Part shown: positions 26,250-37,506 of the stretch, piece by piece
Layout of the letters: the number at the start of each line of letters is the position of its first letter
Position numbering within the stretch: position 1 is the first letter of the stretch
The notes under the pieces: model-generated
What the model saw: the letters and a program-made list of their open reading frames with translations, nothing else
The model's database searches: none
What the model was told of the DNA's origin: nothing
From: Glossina fuscipes
Taxonomy: Eukaryota > Arthropoda > Insecta > Diptera > Glossinidae
Direction: 5' to 3'
Length of the DNA stretch: 64,000 bases
Assembly: GCF_014805625.2 (NCBI RefSeq)
Contig: NW_023998422.1
Span: 10,665,264-10,729,263, forward strand
Made by a program: the position numbers and the translations under genes

Positions 26250-26630
26250 CTACATGGATATACTACATTTATGCAGATGTATGCAACAGCCAGAAGGACA
26301 TCAGATGGACCCATCTTTTATTATACCGTTTGATTCATTGCCATTGAATCGATCCAAGCCTATCGGCCTGTAAGTCTAGATTTTTATGTACGGTGCGACA
26401 GATCCGCCTTTTCTTATTAAGAATGATTTTCTTAATCGATTCAAACTTGTCGATCCGTCTGTCTCGTTTTCTTGTATGCAATCTACGATTCGTAATGTTT
26501 GAGATATTTTTATGAAATATGGTACACCGACACGTTTTGGTCCAAGGACGAACGCTACTGAAAATGATTTGGATCGGATCACTTTTTCTATTTCTTCCTA
26601 TATAATACTTTATTTTGAAAAATGCTTACA
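26250..26630 (+). repeat. Family A copy 7 (composite)
   Basis: Family A sequence (CCAGAAGGACATCAGATGG then TTTTATTATACC) is followed by about 90 bp of other sequence. It resumes at GATTCAAACTTGTCGATCCG through TTTGGATCGGATCACTTTTT. Either an insertion, an internal rearrangement, or two overlapping fragments would explain this. Confidence 0.55.
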
Positions 26631-27111
26631 TCCATTACTGTATAAAGCGATGGGTGGACCTATAGTGGTGGGAGAGCTATAGTGGCTTCACTTGTTCTTA
26701 CATTCCACTTAGAAGAATTAAAGCAAAATGGTATATCTCTGACCGGAAAGAAGAAATTTTAAAATAATGATCGTCTAACCGGTCCGCTCTTTAGTTTAAA
26801 AAGGGAGAATATAAAACTAAACTTAACGGGCTGCATGAACTTTTGGGTTTGTGATTGGATTTGTTTATTTATAAAGCTTTTTAAAGCTGATGCGAATTGA
26901 TACGAAGGCATCGTTCATACTTGATAAACAAAACGAAATTTCTTATCCTGAACTTGACGGGCACTTTTGATTGTGAAAAATAAAATAACAAAGTTACTTT
27001 ACCTTAACCTTTTCAAATTTTAGACATGAATTGCGTTGGCGCGATTATGATTTCGCTCAAATACGGGGAATATATTTCATTAAGAAGCTTAAGATTGAAA
27101 TAAATCAAATA

Positions 27112-27478
27112 TTAATGTAATTGTATTAATTGCGTCGAAGTTAAATTTTGTCGTTGGCATTGGCTAAATGTAACGCATTTGTTGCGTTTGTCCAAAAAAA
27201 GATGTCCCCTGCAAACACAGCCTGGCACACATCCTGGCGGACACCGTTTTCTTGTAATATTAGCACAAGTAGGCGGACAACTGGGCCCACAGTCCAAATA
27301 TATTTTATTATGTTCACAATCTTAAAATGAAAAAACCAAAAAAAGATCCCTTTAGGAACACATTTATCACAATTTTAAGACATTATTACATACCAAAGGG
27401 TCGGTTTCGAAAGCGCGAATATACTCCAAGTATTATTATAAAATTAACAATATAAATTTTTAAAATTAGGCTAAGCAT
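27112..27478 (-). CDS. Secreted TIL-domain (trypsin-inhibitor-like, cysteine-rich) protein, two exons
   Basis: Join exon 1 27394-27478 to exon 2 27112-27320; the intron is 27321-27393 (73 bp). Exon 1 starts MLSLILKIY, continues with a hydrophobic stretch (residues 2-20) like a signal peptide, and ends at a consensus donor (TTTG|GTATGT). The acceptor is T-rich (TTTTTTCATTTTAAG). The spliced frame stays open, giving 97 residues and a TAA stop. Exon 2 holds ten cysteines in TIL spacing, including CGPSCPPTC, CPPGCVPGCVC and a final CVTFSQC. TIL proteins are typically small secreted serine-protease inhibitors with five disulphides; the inhibitory role is inferred from the family and the target protease is unknown. 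NIT and NLT are possible N-glycosylation sites. A TATATA stretch lies about 28 bp upstream of the ATG, too close to be a convincing core promoter for this start, so an untranslated upstream exon is possible. The first AATAAA on this strand is about 245 bp past the stop (26864-26869). Confidence 0.85.
27321..27393 (-). other. Intron of the TIL-domain gene
   Basis: The donor GTATGT follows codon 28 plus one base (phase 1). The acceptor AG is preceded by a T-rich tract. Removing these 73 bp restores an Asp codon and fuses the signal peptide directly to the first cysteine of the TIL domain. The length is normal for a small fly intron. Confidence 0.85.
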
Positions 27479-27549
27479 TTCCTTTCATAAATTACTTTAT
27501 GATTCTATATATGCAAAAGTTGGAAATATACTAAAAAATTAAATCGATA

Positions 27550-28025
27550 TCATTTAGCTTTTATAGGAAAAGCGTCCAATTGTTTTTGATTACTATTGAC
27601 CGTGTTGATGGTAATCGAATGCATATGAAAACCATCTGTTAGATTTACGCTCAATTGTATTTGTTCGTAAGCATGTGCTATTACATAATGACAGCGTATT
27701 CTCGTTTCCCCAAAAGTATGCAATATGCGTACGTTCGGTACGTTGTTCGTTTTATGCATATATCTACTCTAGATCCAAGTGAGATTTCGACTTGAGTTAA
27801 TCAGGTCCCTCTGTACGTTCGTCTTGGGTCCCTTTTAATGTCAATCGTTGAATTAAGTTCGATAAAAATATGAGAAATATAACCAATTCTAACATCAAAA
27901 CCTTGCTCCGTAACGTTAGGTTTGGAACGATATCGAATATAGTTAGGGAATTTATTAACTGTAGGGCTAATCCATAGGCAGTTGGGAAACGGAGCCACCA
28001 AATTAGATGCATGTTTATCCGTCAA
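27550..28025 (-). pseudogene. Coding-like stretches upstream of the TIL gene, unrecognised
   Basis: Two open stretches follow each other on the same strand as the TIL gene: 27801-28025 (74 codons, starts MTDKHASNLV) and 27550-27759 (69 codons, contains VRILHTFGETRIRCHYVIAH). Their residue mix is protein-like rather than low-complexity, and both are free of microsatellites. They are separated by stops and are in different frames, so they are either exons of one unrecognised gene or a broken copy of something. I see no domain I can name and no convincing splice pair joining them. A third frame at 27797-28012 is also open, which weakens the case. Confidence 0.22.
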
Positions 28026-28552
28026 ACTAGTTGTTCAAGTTTCAAGAACCTGCTTTTAATCTTCGAACTATTCAGAGAACCCTAATAAGTAGCGTAGACG
28101 ATACAGATACATATATAGACATGCTGACATCAACCGTTCAACAGCTCATCGTGTAGATGAGGAATGCTTGATCGCATTAGATGAGGGATGTTCGATCTTC
28201 GACGTTCGAAGGCCTCACAGTAGAAGAGGAATCTTCGATTTCTTTGACAGCTATAAAAGTTGCAGTTTATATCCTAATAATCCTGAAAGGCAAGTTCAAA
28301 ATGCTCAGCTCAGGTTTCACATGTCTGCAAAGAAATTAGAAGAATTTTTATTTTTGTTCACTCACTTAAGGGAATGAATATATAGAGTAAGTTAACTAAT
28401 TTGCTAGTTTTACTCTCTCGAGACCTGCCTAAAGGATATATAGAGTTGAAAGGCAAATTGTTGCTTGATCTTCGAAAAGTATACAAAAACAATAAAAACG
28501 TTATAGAGGGTCACGGTGTCCACTTCACTTAATATACTTCACTTAACAGCTA

Positions 28553-28845
28553 TTTATAAAACCACGTTTGAAAGTAAGGCATTATATGGAAAATGATCGG
28601 AAGAGTAGTCCGATCCGAACCATTCTCGATAGTATTCATTCTTGGGTCAAAACATGGCGTTGTGTGAACTTCCATCGAAACGTTTGAAAAATTTGCGACC
28701 TGTAGGTTGAACATAAAAACCCAGAAGGACCGGCCGACAAACCTGTTCGACCCGTACAATGAAAGGTGGCTCCATTTCAAGTCTTCCTAGATGTTGTGTA
28801 CATCCGCACAAACTTAATATACCCTATGGGTGTAGGGTATAAAAA
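28553..28845 (-). repeat. Family A copy 8
   Basis: A near-complete copy: GTAGTCCGATCCGAACCATT, TTGCGACCTGTAGGTTGAAC, TGTACATCCGCACAAACTTA and the terminal TACCCTATGGGTGTAGGGTA hairpin. The GTCY tract is eroded (AAGGACCGGCCGACAAACC). Confidence 0.7.
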
Positions 28846-29252
28846 TAAAATATCTTTTACGATTTGTATAGTATTGCATACACTTGCGGAATGTTTTAAC
28901 TCTCTTGTCTTAAGTTTAAAAAGTTTTATAAAACATTCTTCGAAATAAATTTAATATTATATCTACTGATTACATACTATACTACACAACCATACAACTT
29001 TTGTCGCATAAAACATATTGATAATTTAATAGTACACTCTAAAAACAGTAGCGGTAAAGGGGATCAGTTGTAAAATAGGTTTTTAAATCTTTCAACCCAC
29101 TCGCAAAAATCAGCGGTGGCGTCGTGTTTACAATGTAATAGTCAGGAGTAAATTTACTTTTCTCCTTTGTGTTTAGTTCATTTAGGATACGATCGGCGAT
29201 GGGTGTAAAAGATTCAATCACAACCGAATATAATTGTTTTGCTTGTTTTATT

Positions 29253-29300
29253 TTTTTTTTGCACGGTAGATACGTTTCTTAGACGGTCGTGCAAAAAAAA
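29253..29300. other. Perfect 13-bp inverted repeat (hairpin)
   Basis: TTTTTTTTGCACG at 29253-29265 is exactly complementary to CGTGCAAAAAAAA at 29288-29300, with a 22-bp loop; GGT flanks both arms inside. It lies 50 bp from a pogo-like end and may be part of that element. Confidence 0.6.
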
Positions 29301-29349
29301 TATTTGTGATAAATTTGGGTATGCGTTGCCCGATCGCACAACCGTACAA

Positions 29350-29393
29350 GGTGAAAACCTCCAAATAAAGACCGTGTAAAAAAAGAATTGGGT
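29350..29393 (+). mobile_element. Pogo-like transposon end, copy 2
   Basis: CAAGGTGAAAACCTCCAAAT is followed by AAAGACCGTGTAAAAAAAGA and ATTGGGT. The last part matches the internal motif of copy 1 at about 22 of 24 positions, in opposite orientation. Confidence 0.42.
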
Positions 29394-31349
29394 CTATATA
29401 AAAGTTATGCAGTCACATTAGATTTCACTTTAGCTTAGGAAATATTAGTTTGTACTTGTTTGCTAGGATTCTCAAGACCTTAAACTCAATCTACCTCATA
29501 TCAAGCGTGCGTCTTTATTGTTTATCTAATTCGGTGTATAAATGAAAACCAGTCCTTAATGGCTCTTGCCACTCGATTTAATATATCTTTCTTAGACATC
29601 TCTTTGCTGATATGTACTGAACTAATTGAATGCTAAGAATAATTCGTGACTGCTAAATGCCTATGTTTATAATAACTGTATTCGTCTATTATAACCTTTG
29701 AATAAATAGGCTGATGCGTACAGATAAACTGATCTAATTTTAATAGTGTACCCATAACAAGTCAAATCAAATTAAATTAATGTAATAAATGCATATATTA
29801 TATACATATATATATGTATGCATATATAAAATGAAATAACTGTATACATGAATATGAAAACGATTTAATTTTTTTACTCATTTCTTATCCTTGTAGTATG
29901 AATGCTTTAATGTAAAATCTTGTTAATTTAATTAAAGTTGGAAGTAACTGGATGAAGAAATAATGAATGAATGAATGAATGAATGAATGGTTGAATGAAT
30001 ATGTAGATAGATAAGGTACACAAATAGATGTGCGTGTACATGTGTTTTGGAAAACGAAATTGCTAACAAGCGTTTCTACACACACACGAAAACTTTAGAT
30101 GTTATGATATATGTATTACTGGCATCCATTCGCACCGAGACAAACTGATTTAATAATTGACTAAAGAAAAGTTAAAAAGAGAGGAAAAAAGAAATGAAAG
30201 GAAGAGATAGAGGAACAAAAAAGCAATCACAGGGTGAGTGAATGCGAACTTGTACAATATTGCCAGCTTCATCGATGTTATATGTATATATATATATATA
30301 TATATGAATTTATATGTGCGTGTGTTCATATATATTTGTAGGCCTAAAATATATCGATCTTCTTACAAACACTTATCTAGGTAAACACATGATTTGCCTA
30401 TTATTGGGCTCAATATTTTTCAGACTACCTCACATATTTTTACATGCTATGTGCATACATTTATAAGCTGCAACTTCAGCCAGATACTATAACAGTAAAT
30501 AATTGTAAAGTCGCAATGGTTATGTTTTGTTGATGCCACTCTTGCTGTTGCAACATAACCATAGAGAACGGTTTGTAGTGTTAAGCCGGCTATATTGTGT
30601 GCCCCCGGTTGAGTGTATATCGTGCTATTCAACAACAAGAACAACAGCAATATAAGTGATAGCAACGGCAACAAGAGCAACAACAATAATAAAAACGAGA
30701 CCAACGAGACACCAACAACAGCAACACCAAAAACACTAACACGTACTCAACTCAATTCAAAGAGTGAACGTAGAACGAAATGAACGAACCTTTCTACAAA
30801 AACTATACTATGCGTAGTGAATGAATGGATTCTAGCTGACAGGTGACAAAATAATGTTGATTGTTAATTTAGGCTCCAGGATTAGATGGTATTATAGAAA
30901 AGTAGGTACGTTCAAAAGGTATAAAAACTGAAAGAGAGAGAGAGAGAGAAAGAGAAAAAAAGAGAAGAAAAAGGAAAACGAAAACAAATGATGCTCAAAG
31001 AAAATACAACGATAACAGTCAACAATAACGAAGTTGAAAGGATTTGTATTTGAAATACCGTAGCTCTCACTATAAAATCTCTTTATTCGTCCGTTCCTTC
31101 CTTTAGCTTGATGAAATGTAATTAAATTAATTGCGAATACAAAATGCAAATGTAAAATGAAATTTTCATAATAGTTACAAAAACATGACGGTATACTAAG
31201 TTTATTGCATACGTTCGCATGCGATATTTAGAAATTCGCATTAGATTTTCCACAAGTGACTTTAAGTTATAGCAGCATCTTCTTGTCGCGTCACAAGCAG
31301 TACATGGTAAGGAATAGCAAGAGCTAAATACCTACCTAACCTAATCGAG

Positions 31350-31511
31350 ACCGAGAAATACTTTAGTGCAAGGAAGATAGCCATTGGGATGGAACAAAAG
31401 TATACCCTTTTGCTGAGCGATTCTGTCGGAACCGAGAAATACTTTTGTGCAAGGAAGATAGCCATTGGGATTGAACAAAAGTATGCTCTTTGACTGAGCG
31501 ATTATGTTGGT
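31350..31511. repeat. Tandem duplication of 81 bp
   Basis: ACCGAGAAATACTTTWGTGC, AAGGAAGATAGCCATTGGGA, TGAACAAAAGTATRCYCTTT and GAGCGATT occur twice, at 31350 and 31431, with only a few differences. The unit is a multiple of three, so a minus-strand open frame repeats a 27-residue motif (MAIFLAQKYFSV / MAIFLALKYFSV). The flanking repeat-type motif TACATGGTAAGGAAT (31302) also occurs at 23880. Confidence 0.8.
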
Positions 31512-34500
31512 TTTCGCTTTCAGAAGACACGCTAGACGTTATTATATGGGAGGCTTGGCCTTTGAATTTATCGACTCCTGATGTGCAGATGTGTTACTCT
31601 TACTCTAAATCTTAAATATAAACTAGGCTGCAATATGAGTAATCCTTCCCCTAAATTTTGAAGTCTTTTTAGCGTGCATGCAACTCGCTGTCGACTATTT
31701 TTGACAATTATGAGAAGAATATCTTTTATTGCTAGTTAACAAAAAATTCTTTAAAATTAAATTTTTTATTTATTTATTTATTTTTTTTTTGATACTTCCC
31801 TAAAATAAATGCAGAACTTTTTACCATATGCAAATATATACACTTTACTTATATATATATACCTTATATACAGATAATATATACAAAACAACTTATGTAC
31901 ATACCAGTAAAGTTTTTTGTTAAAAAATGTAGTGCAACACCTGTAGCTACATAAAATTTAATTCCTTCTCTTTTATTTCACAAAAATAAATGAAACAGAA
32001 TTTTGGACTTTTTTTTTTTTTTTGCTTCCATTTACAGACCATGTGGAGGTGCAGTTAACCTGCCATTTAAAGTATATATGAAATTTTAATTGTAAGCTGA
32101 AAGATTAGCAGACAATATTGCTGTTGCTTTAAAAAAATGCTTAAAAAAATGATTCTTCATCTTTAAACCGGTATTGCGTCTAAGAATTCGAGGTTGGAAA
32201 GTTTTCGTTGTAACTTTCGCTTTTTGCAGGCGTATAGAGTTCAGATGGCATATTACTTATCCAATACATGTAACACATTGATAGAGTACGAGTGAAGTAC
32301 TCGCTGTAGTTACAACCAAGTACAGTGAAACCCCGTGTTGTTTTGGATCCGCGAGCATCGCGTCGCGACTCGTTTTAAATCAATGGTGTGCACTTATCCG
32401 CGTGAACTCGCCAGTTTTTTTTTTTTTTTTCTTAAGTAGGCGGCATCTTGCTCGGTACGTGAGGCAAATTTAATGGCGACGTGATTGATAGTTAAAGTGA
32501 GTTATTTTTGCTTCATCTGCCAGTTGTTAAAGAGCAAGACCGAGTTGAGTTCTTAAAGCGGTTAATTACGATTGATATGTACTCGTAGCTATGGCTTCTT
32601 GATGAAGGCATAACACTTGCCACACATATCTCTCTTCAGTTCTTTCCACTGCAGAAGCCCCCCCCTCACCTACACATATCTTTCAAAAATAAAAAAGTTT
32701 TTCCATTCTTTCAATAGAGTTGTTTAACAAGTAGCGGTAGATGCAAATCTTGGAAACAATGTAAATTTCACACTTGTGTCTCTAAAAAAGTGCTCAGGTT
32801 TTTGTTGAGATAGCTTTCAATTAAAAAATGTAAAAAGCGCTTATTTCCTAGAAAAGGTTTTTTTCTCTTTGCTAAAAAGAGAAGTTTGCCTTGCGGCTTC
32901 AGTAAGGAATACATATTTTCGAATTGTGACTTTTACTCCAGTAATTTATGCCAACCGCCGACATAGAAAATTCTTTTACAGATATCGTTGGCAACGGCTT
33001 TTAAAGCCATAATCGTTCATCCAAGAAAGTTTCGTCGTATCTATCGATGAAATGGCTTATAGAGCTCGTATCTTGTTCATTTAATTTATTGAAATTTCCT
33101 TCATACCTTACATCACAACGAAAGAAGGTACATATGAATGGTTGCGTGTTTGTATACACTTTTCCGACTGTATTAAGACGTTAAAGTGCAAGCAATGAAT
33201 GAGTTGAGCATTGAATGTATGTGATCTTGTTTGAAGTTAGTATCCTTGTGACCAATTTATGGCGTACTTAGTTCAGCAACATAAGCCTGCAACCATATAG
33301 GGCTCCAATGACAGCGAACGAACGTCACACGCGACAAAACTTAAGCCACATTAAAGGAGATGGCATTTGTTTGAAAATTTATTCTCAGCAATGATGCTCA
33401 ATACTCAGCTTTTCAACGTAGATTCGACGTAATATAAAGTAGTTAATCCAAAATCTACAATGATATACAAACATAGCATCGGACATGACGCCAAAGGCGT
33501 CAGCGAGTTCGATTTTTAGTTTTCAACGAAAGAATTTTATGCATAATGGCCAAAGTTTCAAGCAGGATTTACGATTTGAGCGGGAAAGAGACGTGTGCAT
33601 TCAAAAATAAATGAAGCTTTTTTATGCGTAGGAACATTACTATTGAAGATCAAAAAGCAGTAAGAATAAATCTTTTTTAACTATCGCGGCAGGATGCCTT
33701 ATGGATTTCTTTCGTTGGGACAAATGGTTGACAAAGAAATGGTATTTGCACGCTATGTGGCAATTGCATGAAGCTATTCGCTGTCATAACAGCTGGGTAG
33801 ATTCCTTGCTTTTGTAAGGCACGATAATGTACACCTTGGCACTGCGTCAGTCCTTCGATGTTCCTCTTGTGCTCCTAATGTTCTGCAAACGATTTAGCTC
33901 GATTGGCACGATTTTGCTAATGTTTGTTTCGAATACTCGCTTTAGTGAGTTATAAACGAGAGAGTTTCCTTTTCAGAGAATGGAATAGAAATTTTTCCGA
34001 CACAGGCATATATCAGTTTCAGGTAAATGTGTTCAGTATAATCTTTACTAACCCAATATATCCATGCATGTGGACTCACAAGTAACATATGTTCTCTTAC
34101 GATCATGAAAATTGTGGAAACATGCCTTACCTTAAATTTCTACGTGATATAGGGGACGGGAGTATTTATCACATCACGTGTTTAAATGCACTCCTGTTTA
34201 TAAGAAGAGCCTACAAAATATTTATGTATACATAAAGCCTTTATAATAAATTTGGTTAAGGTACCCACCCACACTGAAAGGTCTACTCCAAGGTGCCATT
34301 GATAAGCCAGCACTCTCTAAGAAATAGGATAATCCTCATAGAAGAGGACTTTATTACCCTGAGTTACCAGAATGAGAGAAAGTGATTATGATCCGCTTTT
34401 CTTGCAACTCTGGTCAACATCGAGATCTGTTTACTATCTTATAACTTAATCTCCCCGTAATTTCGCATAACCACGACGCGTCCCATAGGGCCGTAATCAG

Positions 34501-34884
34501 CAGCCAGACAAGAGGCCCTGTCGGTGATCTGAGCACATCACATTTGCTATGAACGGCCTCACGATCCTCGTGACCCATCATTTATCTTTTTATCATTCCA
34601 TATACCTGTGGATGATCCCGCACTATACGTACCCCCAGACATTTCATACCTCACAGAAAAGCCATCCATATCTTTGTCCCTTCTCGAGGAAATATGCTTC
34701 AGAAATCAACATAGGTCAGCTCCCACTTTGCCCCAGCCAACGACTGTGTTGTGGTACCATCAAAACCAACTGGATAAGTACGACAGTTTAACTGCCTTCA
34801 TAGCAGACCAATGTACTTTAAAGGGCAAAGGAATTCTTTTTGAAATCCGACTCTAATGAAATCGGATGGAAAAAGCAGTCAGTC
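31512..34884. other. Non-coding, nothing recognised
   Basis: T and TA tracts near 31760-31860 and T runs at 32009 and 32415. A locally GC-richer stretch at 34260-34860 has overlapping plus open frames, but no protein I can name. Confidence 0.5.
32321..32345 (+). mobile_element. Pogo-like transposon end, copy 3 (solo)
   Basis: AAGTACAGTGAAACCCCGTG is a CAGTG-type terminus preceded by TA, followed by CGCG-rich sequence unlike the surrounding DNA (GGATCCGCGAGCATCGCGTC). The opposite end is not recognised. Confidence 0.35.
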
Positions 34885-35010
34885 GGCCAGTGTTTGCGGG
34901 ATAGACTATGGTCGGTCGCAGGTGTAGTTAGTGGTTACTCGTAACACATACTGCTTGGGCACATACCCACTAAGCTGTGGCCATTCCATATATCTTTCCT
35001 CTTCCTCTTC
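34885..35010 (+). repeat. Family B copy 2 (body only)
   Basis: TATGGTCGGTCGCAGGTGTA, then TTAGTGGTTACTCGTAACAC and a C/T-rich tail (TTTCCTCTTCCTCTTCTTTC), aligns with the body and tail of copy 6. Confidence 0.45.
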
Positions 35011-36244
35011 TTTCTGATCATTGTCCTCTAAGAGAGAATCGATTATGTGAGAGAAAGGATACAATGATCTTAAAATATTTCTTTTCTATTCGCAAAATAA
35101 AACTTGAATGACTATTTACTTATACAGTGGAGATCGCATAGAGGCGACTGTTTTGACCTCTCCATGATCACTGTCAATGATCGCCATTCGCAACCAGCAA
35201 AGCGGGCGCATATGAGGTTATCGCGAATAAAGCGAAAGGACTTGTTCGTAAGTCACGTCCTTTTAATGTAAAATTTATTCTTCAACATTTTTTTGCTATA
35301 TGCACATAAAAACAACAACACCCTATCATTCTTGTATATTTGTGATATGTGTTGCGCATTGAAGGATAATTGCCACAATATTATCTGTTCACTTCTTAAA
35401 GGCTTTTCATAAGAAATAATCAATTTGAAGAATACATTTTTCTTTGTGTCTAGACATGAAAATTTACATTCGGGAGAATTTTATCTCGAAAATGAACAAC
35501 AACAGAGTTTGTGCTCGCTGCTTTTACTAATTAGAGGTCACATTAATGGCGCCGCGGTGAGAAACAGGTATGAAAGGCACTTTTTTCTTTTTGCTATTTA
35601 CTACAAGCTCGAATGTTTTTTCGTTTGGTTTATTAGACGAAGGTATACGGCGTAGACGCATACAGAGTCATACGCTTATATTGTATGCTTTAGACCTAGA
35701 GAATAATATATGACTTTATAGCCCATGCACAAGGCTTACATACCTAATATGCATATATTTAAGTATCCGTACATTCTTTGTTTTCCTTTATATCGTTTAC
35801 GAGTGCATTGATGAGATACGAAAAACATAATTCTTCTCCTTATATATACTTTATATACATCATATACAGTGTGCATTGAAATTCCAAGTTTCTAAGTTTA
35901 ATATTTGTCTCACACATATGCACTCAGCCTAAAATGCATTCGTTCTCCTACAGCTTCTAAGGACATGTAGATCTTTAGGATCTATCTGTCTATTCATATC
36001 AGAAGAACTAATTTATATATACATCTTAGGTTATAAATTTCTACATCTATAGAACAAACTTTGTACATTTTCCATTCCATACTGTATATGGCCTACAAAT
36101 TATGAATCAATCAAGCGCTTAATAGAGGGAATGCATTGTGTATCATGCATTCAAACGACAAAATAAAATTTGCTTTTACATATGGCAAAAATCATAGAAA
36201 ACAAGTGAAAACACAATCGTAGGGTACGGTCCGCCATAAAATGC
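35011..36244. other. Non-coding, nothing recognised
   Basis: Unique A/T-rich DNA. A 76-codon plus open frame at 35425-35655 has no recognisable motif. Confidence 0.55.
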
Positions 36245-36550
36245 CTTACACTGCTTCGCTTAATGCAGGTATTCACAATAAGATGTTGTATGGAAATCGA
36301 TCGAAAAAATGACTCGATCCGAATCATTTTCAATTGTGTCCGTCCATCCGCCAAAACGCGTCGGGATGGCAAATTTTATGAAAACGTTGCAAAAATTAAG
36401 ACCCGTAGGAGAATACACCTAGATGGACAGAGAGACGGACAACTTTATACCATAATAAAAGATGGACCTATCGCAAGTCCTCCATGGTGTTGCATATGTC
36501 CGCACAAACTTAATATACTCTTATATCACAAGTGGTGTAGGGTACAAAAT
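36245..36550 (-). repeat. Family A copy 9
   Basis: A near-complete copy: GAAAAAATGACTCGATCCGA, GATGGACAGAGAGACGGAC, ATGTCCGCACAAACTTAATA and terminal TATCACAAGTGGTGTAGGGT. It encodes nothing; open frames across it are shadows. Confidence 0.7.
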
Positions 36551-36689
36551 ATACTTTAGCGCCTTATTGATTCGTAATTTCCATCTCTCTGTAGTCCGCC
36601 ACATCTCAAATAGATCTTCGTAGCTCTTACACTTTTTTTTGTTATTCTGTGATCAAAAATACATGCTTCGTAATTAGCTCCCAGAGTGG

Positions 36690-36755
36690 CTTCGTGCGAG
36701 CCGATTGCAAATCGTGCGAGTTGCTATCTTGTTCGAATCCACAATCGATACAGCG
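36690..36755 (+). other. tRNA-like sequence with exact B box
   Basis: TTGTTCGAATCCACAA contains the exact B box GTTCGAATCC. About 45 bp upstream is A-box-like GAGTGGCTTCGTGCG, and between them CGATTGCAAATCG forms a small hairpin. Acceptor-stem pairing is not evident, so this is more likely a SINE head or tRNA pseudogene than a working tRNA. Confidence 0.2.
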
Positions 36756-37465
36756 AATGTAAAGCATGTCTGCGTCGTGTTCAATATCCTAGAATCGTTA
36801 AATTGCATGTCCATCGTTTTTGTTTTTGCTTCAACAAGCATGGAGTTAAACATTGTGGCAACGCCATCAGCTTTGCAGTTTTATACCTTTATTTCGTTTT
36901 CTTTTTTATTTCGCGTTAGAAAAGCAAATAGGCCGTAAACAATTTTCTACTTTCAATGTCTAAATAAACTTTTTTGTATAGCACACGATTTTGAAATGAA
37001 GTTTGATTTTATTTTTATTATTATTATTATTTTTTTTATTGTTATTAGTATTTTGCGGAATACTCATAACCAGGCTATGCATTAAGGAATTTAAAGCTAT
37101 TTGCTGAGCTTAGTTCTTTTTTGAATGATGTGAAAATCATAAAAACAGCTAAACACAACGACATTCACTAACTAACAGGAATGTGTTTATATCCATTTCA
37201 CATTTCTTAGCTTTGTGTTGCTCTTGTTCTTCTTCTTCTTCTTTTGGTTGTTGTTTATTTTTTATTTAAATTATTTGCTATTTTTATTGAAACGCAACAT
37301 ACACATAAGGAAATTCTTGGCAAGAAAATATTTAAAGTAAATAATTTATAACGGATTCCTTAGAGTCAAAGAGAACGAACTTGAGGTTTTCCTTATCAAT
37401 AAAAAGAGAAGAAAAAAAAGAAGCTTAAAAAACCCAATGATGGAGAGTGCATTTTATAAACAATT

Positions 37466-37506
<41 letters not shown>

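Larger units (their letters stand above)
28846..31349. repeat. Non-coding with microsatellites
   Basis: Besides the hairpin and pogo-like end at 29253-29393, it holds (GAAT)7 at 29963-29989, (TA)n at 30285-30305, CAA/AAC-rich DNA at 30630-30740 and (GA)n at 30931-30950. No gene is seen. Confidence 0.7.

Noticed and set aside
34549..34856. GC-richer stretch with two overlapping plus frames
   Set aside because: Both frames are short, neither has a domain or splice signals, and the region could be a decayed repeat. Not called as a gene.
36263..36559. Plus-strand 98-codon frame
   Set aside because: It lies within family A copy 9. Equivalent positions in other copies are not open, so it is a shadow.
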